Below, piece after piece: positions 1 to 11,647 of a DNA stretch of 64,000 bases. Made by a program: the position numbers and the translations under genes. The notes under the pieces are model-generated. The model was not told the origin of the DNA. It was given only the letters and a program-made list of their open reading frames with translations, and made no database searches. Each line of letters begins with the position of its first letter. Position 1 is the stretch's first letter. Source of the DNA: Euglena gracilis (Eukaryota; Euglenida; Euglenophyceae; Euglenales); contig CP154955.1 in NCBI GenBank assembly GCA_039621445.1, positions 6,618,010-6,682,009 of the forward strand, given 5' to 3'.

Positions 1-2193
1 CTAAGGGAAAAAGGACTTAGAAAAATTTCCAACAATGAGCCCAAATTAAACCAAAATCACCAAAAACAGCTGAAATGAAGGCATTTTTCGTCAAAAAAAA
101 ATGCATGAGCAAGGCGTCACTCTCTGTTCACCATAACCAACAATGTCATTTTTGGCCCTCGTGCCCCATACTTGTGACCAGGGGAGAAGGATTCGATGCG
201 GGGTCTCTGAAAACCCTAGTGTCCTCATCATCATTGGATGAGCACCCACACCTCATCACCCAAAGGTTTTTTCTTGAATATGAACAAAATCCCTCCAAAA
301 AAAGGTGTAAAAAAAGGTGGGGAAATGGGAAAAAAGCGCAAAAAAATGCGGCAGAATAGAGCACAAATCAAACAACATAACTCAGCGTCAATGCAACATT
401 GGTCAAGGAGCAATTTGATAATATACAATCAAAATCAAAAAAACCAAAATGAAACTGCAACATATAAAAAAAAACCGTAAATTCTTAAGACGAAAAAAAA
501 TGAGCGAAAAAAAATCGAAAAAAATGCGCAAAAAATGCGAGAAAAAAAATGCGCAAAAATGTGCATTTTCCCAAAAATCCGGAAAATGCGCAAAAAAATG
601 CGCAAAAATGCGAAAAAATGCGAAACGCATTTCCCCCCCCCCTGCTACAGGTTGAAAGCCTGCAATTTCAACTTTGAAAAAAAATTGGGTACATGATATG
701 ACAATGACCTTCCAGGGAGAAATTTTGGTGGCCCTCTAGGGGGTCAGTCTGGACTCTCTGGTCCAGGATGGGTATGACGATCGCTGGTCTGACACCCCAC
801 AGAAATTACTTTGACTGCTTGATTTTGAGGCATTTAAATCAGCAGTTTGTGCAGTTAAAGAAGATGCATGGTTGTAAACCTTCCCCAAATAACCTGGCGG
901 GGTAATTGGAACCAACTTTTGGCCCTGCCCCCCCCCCCCGCCTGCCAGGTTATTTGGGCTCTTTTTTTTCAGCGTTGCAAAAGAATTTTGCCTAAGCAGG
1001 GGGGTGCCAAGTTACTGGAACCTTTTTTTTTGCCCCTCCCCCGGCCAAGTTATTCGGCCACTGCCAGGAGCAAAGGCCCCGCCAGGTTATTTGGGGGGGG
1101 GGGGTTACAGCTGCCCCTTTTCTACGCCTTTCAAACAAAATGTAATGCACCTAAAAAGAATCAAAGCAAGGAAAATGCAAGATTGAGGGAAAGTCGCAGA
1201 ACCATCAAATTCAGCCTGTTTCAGATCCCCATCGACAATTGGGGTGGGTGTTCAGCTCAGGGGAGTCCCTCACCACTTTGGGAAAATCGTCAGCCAGAAT
1301 GCGCATTTTTGCATATTCCTTGACTTTCCTGTTTTCTTTTTGGAATTTATTTCCAGATTTTTCCAAATTTTCCACCGGGGGGGGGTCTCGGAGTACCCTG
1401 TGGTTCCTGGGCAGGTGGGCACTACCCCCTCCCCAGGGTGGTGTCTGTCTGGTCGTGGGCCCAAAAGGGCCAAAGGTGCCGGAAGTGCCCAGGGACTTTT
1501 GGTCATGTGACCCACCCCCCTGGCTGGGGGGTTGGATCAGGGTGCTTTGGGGTGCCGACCAGGTAGGCACCCCCCCCCCTGGGTCGGCCTCACCTTGAAA
1601 TTCAGCCAGCTGTGGGGTGCCTGGAAGTAAGGCACTCCGCCCCCCCCCCCTCCCGGGTGAGTCAGTGCCTGCCGGTCATAGGCCGAAATTTGCCTAAATA
1701 ATGGCGGGCTTCCGATGCTGGAGTGCCTTGCTCCAGGGGATTTTTTGGGGGGGTCGGATCTGGGAGGTCTGGAACACCCCCAATGTACCACAGGGGAAGA
1801 AACCTTCCCATGCATCCTCCTGCGTCGGATTGGGTTGGGGTCCCAATAGAGGATGTCTCAAGAACCCTGGAGGGTCAACCCAGCTGGCTGGAAAAAAAAC
1901 CCAGCTGGCTGGAACCCGCCCCTCCCTGGGGAATGGGGCTCTGACGGAGGGGGCTAGTGGGCTGTTGGGCCAGACCGGACTGCTTCCCGAACCCTACCTG
2001 AAAAAAATTCAATCAGACGGGTTATTTTTTTCAGCCAAAATCCGGGAAACCCCCGCAAAAAAAAAACATTTTGGATCATTTTGGACCACCTTTTTTGAGA
2101 TTTTCAGCTCGGCCCAGTGTGCCAACTTGATTTCAGCAGACCCCGGGGGATCGCAGCCCGGCTGGGTTCTACTCTCTCAGGTAGCTCCCATAC

Positions 2194-2413
2194 ATCGATG
2201 CGAACGCAGGAGGATGAGCCACGTCTGTGAATGCAGCGGCCTGAGCCCAATCGATCTCGCCCTTCTTTGCCGGGTCCTTTGCCGCTGCGGCTGCAGCACT
2301 CTCTCGGTTCTCACTGCGGTGGGCTCGGGGGACAGACTTGCGGGTGTTGTCGGCAGGCAGTCATCTCAGACGTTGCACAGTGTGTGTGCGTGCGTGCATG
2401 CGTGTGAGCGTGC

Positions 2414-2446
<33 letters not shown>

Positions 2447-5400
2447 CGCGTGTGTGTGTGTGTGTGTGTGTGTATTGTGTGTGTTGTGTATTGCGCATGT
2501 TTGTGTATTGTGTTCTGTATTGTGTGTGTTCTGTATTGTGTATGTGTGTGCCTTGTGTGCCTGTGCGTCCTGTGTATATGTATGTGTATGTGTATGTGTG
2601 TGTGTTGTGCGTTGTTTGTGTGCGCGTGTGTTTGTGTTGTGTGTGTGATCCTTTCTTGGCTGGCATCCAAGGGATGGCGGCAAGAGAGATCTGTCTCGGG
2701 TCTTTTGTTTTCCATTTTTTTTGTCAAGGAAAAACAAAAAAATGGGTTTATTACACTTCACTGACTCCAAATAGGAGAAATGAAAACAAAAACGAGTGAA
2801 AATGTCCCATGCCACAAGCTTCAAGTGAATATGATTATTAGACCCATCCAAATATGATCCTTAGACTTGCACATTTCACACATTTCCAAAGTATAGCCTT
2901 TTCTTTTACACGGAAGGAACGGGAACGAACACCATGCTGTTCCTTTTGCTGGTTTGGATGACGTTGCATCGCAAATCATAAATGTCCCAAAGATCTTTGA
3001 TGGCCAGACTGCCAGTTGGCATGATAATAGGGTGGGGGGACAATGAAAAGCGTATCACAGTATCATTCTTCTCTTGTAACTTCTCTTGTAACTTGCTCGC
3101 TGCTCATTACTGAAACGGATTGGCTGAGAAACAACACAAAAAATATAAGGAACATATATTTTGGGCAGATACAGAGGTTTTAGATATTTTTTGGTCTTCT
3201 GCAATTTTTCTTGCTCATGGTGCTGAGAGAATAAAATCACCAGAGACTCGAAAACCAAGCTGAAAAAGGAGACCTGAATGACTGCCTGACTGCGCTTCAC
3301 AAACCTCCAAACGCCATAGCCACCCGCCCCTGCCAGTGCAATCAGTGTGAGGTAGGCGAAGAGAAGCTGGAAGCCGAAGGAAGTCGGAGGCGATGCCATT
3401 GCCTCAGACCCTGAGTGCTGTTAGGCAGCCTGAAACCATGTCCAATGAAACGCAGGTGGGGTCTTAGACACTGGGTTCTGACCAAGAAGATGTCCTCCGA
3501 CTGGCGACTGGGGGGTGGCGTTTTACAAGGAGTTTATTCGGTCCAAAAAACATGACTGGCCAAACTTCAAAAACGGTGTCCTTTGGAGGGGGGGGTGAGA
3601 CTTCTCCCTGGCAGTGTCCCACACAGAGTTTGACAAAAAGCCAGGTGGGAGCTTATGTCCGACCAACACAAACCACACCCCCCCCGGTCCAGAGCAATAC
3701 CCCCTTTAACTCTGGAAACTGTGTGAACCAAAATCCATCTCCCACTTATGGGGGGCATTTATGAGGAGGGTGTGTGAGGGGGGAGCTTACAGTGTGGCTC
3801 AATTTTACGGAAGACAAAAATTCAGGCAAAAAACATTACGAGAAAAAAAAGTTTGGCAAAATTTTTATTTTGGAAAAATTAATTTTGGCAAAGTCTGGTT
3901 TCTTCCAATTATTTCCTCTGCTTATTAAAAGAAAAAATTTTTAGTTTTCCGTTTTCTTCTCTTTAGCCATGAATTCACATGCCGTACCATGCATGTTTTG
4001 CCCTTTTGGGTGGATGGGCGATGAAGGAGGTCATTTTTCTCTATGGATTTTTCATTGAAAGTACTGTGACAGCAGAGGTTTTTTTTTATTTGCTTAAGAA
4101 CTGCCCTGTCTCAAAACATCCCTTCGTGCTGAGCCCACACATCCTTGTGAATGCAGCACACAAAACAGCCTGTAAATGCGTTCGCTGTGACGAGTTTGTG
4201 TGTGACGGTTGTTTTGCTGACCACGAAGACACAGTGTGTCCTCATTGACTCTGAGCAGTCAAAGCATGGCCGTCCCAGCATTGTGCTTGCGGCTTCCCAA
4301 GAGGGCGTCGGAAACCGACGGAGTAAGAAAATTACAAAAAAAAAAATTATGGCAAAATTTGGGTATTTTGCCAAAATTTCTGTCTTCTGTAATTTTTAGC
4401 CGCACTGTATTGGGAATTTGACTTATTTTATTTGAGGGTTGTTTGGGGTTGTTTCATTAAAATGCAGCCTTAAAATAGTGGGACCCCTCCGAGATCTCCA
4501 GTGCAACCACAAGACATGATCCTATCACCATGTCTGATTTTGGTGTGTTGGGGGGCATTTGTGTGATATCCTCCCAAGTATTTCCTTCGGTGCGGGATGG
4601 GTAGCTCTAATAAGTCAAGTCATTCCGACCCCCTCCCCCCGGAGATATGTGGAATCCTGAATACACAGACAAGCCAATCATCTCCCAGGACTCAAGGGGT
4701 CCCAGGCAGTATGTATAATCCACATCTGGGAGGTGGGGGGGGGGCAAGGATGGATATTGGTTATTGGCCCATTTCGGGTTTATCGAAAATCTCGAATTTA
4801 TCGGGTCCCCGAAAAATATGGTAAAATATCGGCTTTATCGGGGGGGGGGGAGCAAAAAAAAACTGTTTTTACCTTGTCAGCGGACGTTTTTGAGAGGCAA
4901 ATTCCAAATTTTAATGTGTCTATTCTTAATTTTGAGAATCAAAATCCTAATTCCATGCCTAATTTTGAGTTGTAAATGGCTAATTTTGGGTATAAAATAC
5001 CAAAATTTGAGTGGCAACCCTAATTGGTGCAAATTCCTAATTAATGAAATGGTTCCTAATTTTGAGGGGCAAATGCCAAATTTGGGGGGCAATGGCCAAA
5101 TTTGGGTTGGCAATACCTAATTTTGAGTGTAGACTCCCATTTTCGGGTGGAAAATGTCCAATTTTGGGTGGCATGAGTGACAAATGCATATTTCGGGGTG
5201 AAAATTGCTCGATTTCAGCAGCTAAGGCCTAGTTTGGTGTGCAAATGCTTTGTATTGGGCACCAAAATTTAACGTTCACTTTAAATTATCTTTCAAATTC
5301 TGCAATAGGGGATGCTTTGGGCAATTCTGGTCACTTGATACCATTTCACACAAAATTTGAGCGTTTTTTTGTCCATTATTATCCATTTCTAAGGTAAATT

Positions 5401-8400
5401 TTGCCAGTTTGCTGGAAATGGGACACCAATTGTGCAGTTTTTGGTCATTTGAAAACTTTTTAAATGAAAATCCTTCATTAATGACCATAGAAGGCCCCAA
5501 AAATAGGCCAAACCGGTCAGAATTAGGCAAAAAAAAATTGGCAAAATTGTGTGCACTTGGGTATTTTTTTTTTCATCTCCATATCGAATTTATCGGATTT
5601 ATCGAGGATATCGGGGGGGGGTCAATATATCGGGTTTTAGCGGGACCTCCCCCCCAAACCCAATATCAATATCCATCCCGGGGGGGGGGGGGCAAGAAAA
5701 CCCAGGTTCTGAAAGAAATATAAACCTCAAAGAGGTAATGCCCGTGGGAGAATGGGAAAAAGTGTGCGGGGCGCCAATGGGAGATAGGCTTTCCGGAATT
5801 ACTTTTCAGCCCAAGCTACTTGGGAGCGGGCCCGCAGAGAAAATTGCAACACGGCAACGGAATGGCTGGAGCCTCGTCAACGAAGACGGTCCCGTTGTGC
5901 ACGACCGCCATGTATGTCTCGTTGTCCGCGTTGGTGTAATACAGCTCGATCAGCAGCTCGTACTCCTGCAGATGACAGCCATGGTGGGCATGTGGATTTG
6001 GAATGGCATAAGAAAGATTGCGGGGGGGAAGGGGAAAGTGTGTGGATACCTGCTGCCCCCCTGCTGGTACAGCCGCGGCTGGGCTGTACAGGAAAGCCTG
6101 GCAAGGGGGTGGTTGGAGCCCCCACCGAGAGGTTGGGGGGATTGACCCCCCCCAACCATCGCGGTTCGAAAGGAAAATATCCTCGGCTCCAAAGGCGCCG
6201 CAATATTTGGCTTCAAAATGACGTCTCTGAAAGTATGGGAAAGGTGAGGGCCCTCCCACACCCAGATGGGTGGGGTTTCCCACCGCCCATTGCCCACCAG
6301 GCTTCTTTTTAAGACCCTCCCGGGGTCTGGCCCCAGAGTCTGGCCCCCAACTCCCCCCCCCCCCCGAGGGCCTTCTGAGTTAAAATTCTCTCAGGGTTTC
6401 GGGGTTCATCGGTGCCAGTTTGATGGTTCGGTGCGGGGGAGGAGGGAGGAGCATGGCATGGCAGTTGCACACGCCGCTGGGGTTGAGGGGTGCCAGAAAC
6501 ATGCCGACGTCAGCAAACAGCAGCCCGCTGGCAACACCACCAGCCAATTAACCGTGCCCCGCCCCCCAAGCTATTTCCATAGGGGGGACGGGAATAGCTC
6601 ACTGTCAGAGCACTTTTTATGAAGAACGTCCCAAAAAAAAGTGATCAAAAATCGACGTTTTTTTGGGACGTTTTCAAAAAATTAATTTCTGGCAAATGCG
6701 CCAAAAATTGACCATTTTGGGGGGGAACATCCAAAAAAAAAGTTGCCAAACCTGACCCCTTTTGGGCTGTCCGAGGTTTGGGTACGGGAATAGCTCGGGG
6801 GGAGGGACCTACGTCCCCCCCCCCCCTGGCACTGTTCCCTTTGGGCCGTAAAGGGTCCCGGGGATGGGAATCGCTCGGGGGGGGGGGGGGGGCATGGTAT
6901 TGGAGTGCCAGCGGTTGGAGGGAGCAGCGGGGGGCACCTGGGAGGAGATGGAGGGGTCCGCTGTGAAGCGGTACAGCAGGCATGACTCGGTCCCCGGACG
7001 GACGGCGACAGACCCGGGGCACTGATGAGGGGGCGGTCACCTCTGCGCGACCCGGTACAGCGTGAAAGCTGCTGTCTGATCCCCAACGATCCCCGATAAT
7101 CCCGGGGGTGATGATCAGAGGTGTATGTTAGCACAGGGGGAAATGTGCAACAGGGACCCTCAAAATAAGCGAAATGCAAAAAAAAAAATGCAGAAAGTGC
7201 AAGTTGCATAAAAATTCGTTTAGGAGCTCCCCGGGCTGTACAATTTTCTGTTGGAGAGGACTGAGAAAATTTTCACATCCTCCTGGGAAGCAAGCGTGGT
7301 GCAAACTTGCAAAGTGATATGGTTGGTTTACCCAGTGTTACGTATATGGATGGGTCGGTGGGTGGGTCCAGGTCTGACCCATCCTCGCGAGGCACTGGGT
7401 GTTATTATGAGTTGAGCTGAAAATGATGGCAAAAAGGTTTTCTGGGGTTGTATCCTTTGTGGTACACTGAAATCTGTCATGGTTTTCCAGAACTCTGCTC
7501 ACGTCTTTTACAACAATAAGCATTTTCAAATTAAACTCAATTTTCTCTTCAATTTTGCACTGTGTAAAAGAGCACGAAAAATTCCGTCATCCAGTCAATT
7601 TTTTGACAAGCATTCTTGGGATTACCAGGATGATTTCTCCTTCCTCATTTTTCCATGTTCAACCAGGACCTTCGGTCCATTAACTCACATCCACCCTGGA
7701 AGCCAACAATGTCCCAGCCAAGTGAATACAGGCCATTCCCCCTCATGAATTGTAACCACGGATTTTTTAAGGCTGGTGACTCGGGTAGAGGCGAGCGTGT
7801 GGGTTCAGGCTGGGTTTGGACCCCCTCAGAGAGGGTTTTGCTCCCTTTTTTCGACGGGAAGCACCAATAATGTTTTGAAACCCAAGATGGACCACACCCC
7901 AAGCTGGGTCCCCCCAGGCAGGCTGTTCCGTAAGGAGCCCGGGGGCGGGATCATGCTTCTTTTTAAGACCCCGGGGGGGGAGGGGGGGGCCCCCCACCCA
8001 CCCCGGGTGGCGCGGGACCCCCCCCGGGGGGGGGGGGGGGGGGGCGGAGACCCCCCAAAATCGGGCCCGTTAAAGGCAATTTTCAAAAATTTTCGGCGCT
8101 TCGCGCCGAAAAGGTATACCCAGCGCCTCCGGCGCGGGGGGGGTCCGGCCCGGACCCACCCACCCCCCCTCCCCCCAGGGGGGGGTCAGGTGACTTAAAA
8201 AGAAGCCTGGGCGGGATCCACTGGCTAGCCATTTTGCTGGACATCGGAAAAAATGGATCAGCTAGACCCCCCGGGCTCCAGCTCGCAAAAATTTCCTTTG
8301 GCGCTGCGTGCTGAGATGAGGCTTTCAATTCATTTATTTAATCTGATTTTGTTCCAAAAAAAACCACAAAAATGGCCGGAAATGGGCATTTTTGGACATT

Positions 8401-10563
8401 TTGGGGGGTCTAAAAACTTTTCGGTGCTTTGCGCCGGTCACGGGAAAATTTTTTAGCTGGCCCTGCTGGCAGACCCCCTTTCCACTAGCCAGATTTGAAC
8501 TAGCTGCAATCCAGCCCCCCCGCCTCCCCTGGGGGGCACTGCGAACCCTTAAGAATAGGCTGCCCCTAAGTCCCCCCCCCCTGCTTGGGTGGGTGGGCTG
8601 GTGCCGACCCTCCCGTCCTAACACAATCACAAAAAAAAACGCAATCCCACCCACCCTCCCCCCTCCCCCCCCCCCCCGGGCCAAGACTAAAAAATTAAAA
8701 ACTGAAACCCAACGAAACCCACCCCCCGAGGATAGGCCGTCCCGACTTTCCGTTCGCCCCGGCTCCGGGCAGTGGTATTGTAGAGCGCCCCGGAGAAGTT
8801 CTGGATGAAGGGGAACGGCGGGGCGAGCGCCTTCACCATGCCCCGGATGTAGTCCACGTGGAACGGCTGCTCGTTGGGGAGGAGGGGCGGCACCAACCAC
8901 GCTTCGGGGGGGGGGGGGGGCGGGGGGTTTCACTTGACGGGCGAAAGGCTGCGGCAATGTGATTTGGGACGCGAAGCTGTCAGCGGAATGTTGCAAACAA
9001 GAACCGCTCAATTTCTTTTTGTAAAAAAAATGTCACTTTTAAAAATAAAAAATAAGCAAAACAAATAAATAAATTGAATTAAATAAATAAAATCAAAAGT
9101 AAAATTAACTGGGCCCCGTCCCTCGACGAAATTGGAGAACCCGATCAGGGCATCCACCTGCACCCCAGCAGGGAAATGGGAGTCAGGGGCATGCCTTGGC
9201 CCGGGACAGTGGGGGCTGCCGAGACGCCAAACAACAAGGCCCGCCTTCTGGGGAGTTGATCGGGGGAAACAGGCAACAGAGCTGTGATCCTGAAGCGCAC
9301 CCTTCTGCAGTGCGCTTCAGGATCCGCTGGAGAGATTTTGGGAAAATCACAGAAATGCATGTGCATGACTCAAATCGCCACAATCCCCCCCCCAAACAAC
9401 ACGCCCGGATCTTCTTTTTTGTTGCAAATCGAAATGGGGTCAAATTTGGTGGGCCTATTATTTTTTGCTGAAAACTCCGGATGAAAAAAAAACATTTTTG
9501 TGGAAGGGTCCCAAAATGAAAATAGACCCAAAAGCAGGGTTCAAGACAATGCACAGAATAAAAACAAAAAAACCATAAATTGTTATTGGAGAGGATCATC
9601 ACTTGAAAAAGTTTTCAAAAAAAACACCATTTTAGGGGCATTTGCAATTCCCAAATCTGGGTGATCAACCTTTTGGATTTTTGCTGAAAATCAGTTGGGG
9701 GGGTCTCCACTTAGGCATGGGTGGTGTACTCCGGTAGGATGGTGATGCCCGAGATGCCCTCTGTGGGGAGCTGGGCCTCGGGCTCCGCGTCACCCCTGAC
9801 TTGTTGCCAGGCCGCGGTCCCCCGCTGCCGACGAGGAGTAAATACCCACTGACCGCTTCCCCCGGATGGCGCTAAATATGCCATCTGCAGTGAAAAAAAA
9901 AAACAAAAATAAAGCCATGGGCTTGCCGCTGTGCACGTTTGCCAAAGCCCCGGGGAGACTTCTGTTAGGTACCAGAGCAAATCTTAAGTATTTTATTCTT
10001 TGGGATGCATGTCTGGCATGGAATTGATAGAAAAACTTTCAGACGAGCAGAAGAAAAGAAGTTTGCCAGTTCTTTATGCAAGAGCACATCGTCCCCCACA
10101 CAGTTTGGAATGGATTTGGAAACCATAATGCAGCCTCTTTGCCCATTCTCCTCAGTCCCCCCCCTCGACTTGTTGGCCCCTGGGCTGTTGGAGTTGATTC
10201 CCCCCCCCAGCCCGGGCTGTTGCCAGGACCAGAGGGCAGGAACCGGGAAAAGCTTCAAAAACTTCGGTTTCAAAAAAATATCAGAAAAAATATCCAACAA
10301 TTCTTTATCGAAAGAATTGTTGCAGCAGAAAAAGCCACGACAAATAGGGGGGGGCGGGGTACCGCCACACCACCCTCAGGGGCAACGATTGGGATCCGAA
10401 CCGCCGCGGCCCATCGGGGACCGTCTCCTGGCTGGCCGTAGTCCCGCGCGGGCTCCACGTCGACCTCCAGGTCGTCGTCCTCGTCCTCGTCCTCCGCCCG
10501 CACAGGGACCAAGAGGTTCAGCAGCAGCAGAGCGACGAGGAACAGACACAGCCAGCGGGCCAT
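2194..10563 (-). CDS. SSR1: TRAP-alpha (SSR1), left-arm copy, exons 1-8, last exon outside window
   Basis: This is the mirror copy of the complete gene at 26216-37496 and has the same product (see that entry). Exons on the minus strand, given at GT-AG or GC-AG compatible borders, are 10422-10563 (signal peptide and acidic stretch), 9730-9799, 9110-9194, 8747-8869, 6938-6985, 5873-5965, 3274-3402 (membrane span) and 2194-2309. All match the right-arm exons in length, and I saw no amino-acid difference. The C-terminal exon would lie left of base 1. Intron 4 next to 8746 differs from the right arm by about a dozen substitutions in 50 bases, unlike the flanking exons. Intron 6 carries a Tc1-like element and intron 4 carries nested miniature transposons. 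Confidence 0.85.
2378..2650. repeat. (GT)n microsatellite with GCGC block, left arm
   Basis: Interrupted GT repeat with CGCGCGCGCG near 2440, in the TRAP-alpha intron just before exon 8. Its mirror at 34120-34400 differs in repeat number. Long open frames here are only repeat-encoded Val-Cys or Thr-His. Confidence 0.95.
3790..4407 (+). mobile_element. Tc1/mariner-like element with Cys-rich ORF, left arm
   Basis: The ends are inverted repeats beginning CAGTG(T/C)GGCT, followed by AT-rich sequence with GGAAGACA and CAGAAGACA, and flanked by TA on both sides (3788-3789 and 4408-4409). TA duplication plus CAGTG termini are hallmarks of Tc1/mariner elements. The 618 bases contain an 89-codon frame (3979-4248) ending in CKCVRCDEFVCDGCFADHED, a zinc-binding-like Cys/His cluster. 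No DDE catalytic core is visible, so it is a non-autonomous or eroded copy. It lies in TRAP-alpha intron 6, opposite to the gene. Confidence 0.75.
4880..5260. repeat. Degenerate short-unit array, (C)CTAATTTTGAG..CAAATG
   Basis: More than a dozen diverged copies of a 20-25-base unit built on CTAATTTTGAGNGGCAAATG are spaced along this stretch of TRAP-alpha intron 6. There is no coding potential. Confidence 0.55.
7919..8562. mobile_element. hAT-like miniature element with a second one nested inside (left arm)
   Basis: The outer element starts CAGGCTGTTCCGTAAGGAGC and ends CGAACCCTTAAGAATAGGCTG, with flanking octamers CCCCCAGG and CCCCTAAG (6 of 8). Inside it, 7952-8209 has its own inverted ends (CATGCTTCTTTTTAAG and CTTAAAAAGAAGCCTG), bordered by identical GGCGGGAT octamers. 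Removing the inner copy rejoins GGGGGCGGGAT to CCACTGGCTAGCC, which resembles intact relatives. The whole lies in TRAP-alpha intron 4. Confidence 0.7.
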
Positions 10564-10689
10564 TTGACGGACAGTTGGGGGCCTCTGGGTGACCTGAGAG
10601 CACAGAAGGCATGTGCGCATTCTGTCCCTCCCTTTCACTCCCTCGCCCCCTACCCTGCTCCCCACCCCGGAATGAAAATATCTAGCTGT

Positions 10690-10785
10690 AAAAATATCAT
10701 CATTATCATAACAATAACAATAGCAGCAGCAGCAGCAGCAGCAACAACGATACCAACAACAACAACAACAACAATAATGACATAA
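10690..10785. repeat. Compound AAC/AGC trinucleotide repeat, left arm
   Basis: Runs of CAA, CAG and ATA triplets about 130 bases upstream of the TRAP-alpha start. Mirror at 25990-26090. Confidence 0.9.
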
Positions 10786-10886
10786 TATACCTAGTTTACA
10801 TACCCAGTATTCACTTGTATGCAGTATGTTAGTGTATATATACGCCTGTGGTACAGATGCATATAAAAATATGCATCTGTCCAACT

Positions 10887-11310
10887 CAGGCTATTGCTTA
10901 AGGACCCTCGGCGGGTCCACTGGCAAGCTATTTGCCAGGGGATGGAAAATGGACAGGTTATACCCCCCAGGGGGAGGGTTTGGGAGCACCACCCGACTGG
11001 GAAAAAAGTTTCCTCCGGCGCTGCGTGCCCAGGTAGAAATGAGGTTTTAATGGGTTTTTGTTGGTTGGTTTTGTTCCCAACAAAAATAGCCCAAAATGGG
11101 CAAACATCTCAAAAATGGCCGAAAATGGGCATTTTGGGGAAGTTTTGGGGGTCCAAAAAAATATCGGCACTTCATGTCGGTCACTGAAAATTTTCCACAA
11201 GCTAGCCAGCGGACTACAGGGGGGTCCACCAGAATTTCCACTGGCCAAATTTGGACTAGCTGCAATCCAGCCCCCCCCCCCCCGGTACTGCGAACCTAAG
11301 CAATAGCCTG
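10887..11310. mobile_element. hAT-like miniature element, CAGGCTATTGCTTAAGG ends (left arm)
   Basis: It starts CAGGCTATTGCTTAAGGACC and ends CGAACCTAAGCAATAGCCTG. The flanking octamers GTCCAACT and ATCCAACT match at 7 of 8 bases. The interior has CCACTGGC, a GGCGCTGCGTGCC-like hairpin and CTGCAATCCAGCCCC, shared with 7919-8562. It lies between TRAP-alpha and the mitochondrial-type gene. Confidence 0.75.
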
Positions 11311-11647
11311 ATCCAACTATACCATATCCCCAAGGAGTTTTGCCTGACAGATTGGAGAGGGCTTGATTGGAAAGGGCTGGGGATCCGGATAATTTCGATA
11401 TCAACAGGTTGAACAATAAAACAGTAACAAGCACCCTTGACAATTTCCCATGTCTGACAATAATAATAATAAAAAAGACTTCTGCAGCGTCGGAGCCAGG
11501 GAGTCGGTTCCGCCTCCGTTTGCAAAGGTCAGGAAGCATGGTGTATGGTGTGGGTGCAGGCAGTGGTCAGGGCTCCCCACAATGGCGGGGACCGGGTACT
11601 GGGGGTTGCGGTCCCGGTGTGGGTGCCAGAGGGAAGGAAGCGGTCCA

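Noticed and set aside
9284-9320. Perfect short palindrome around CCTGAAGCGCACCCTTCTGCAGTGCGCTTCAGG
   Set aside because: It is a small hairpin in a TRAP-alpha intron without flanking duplication or other signal. It is real but not interpretable.
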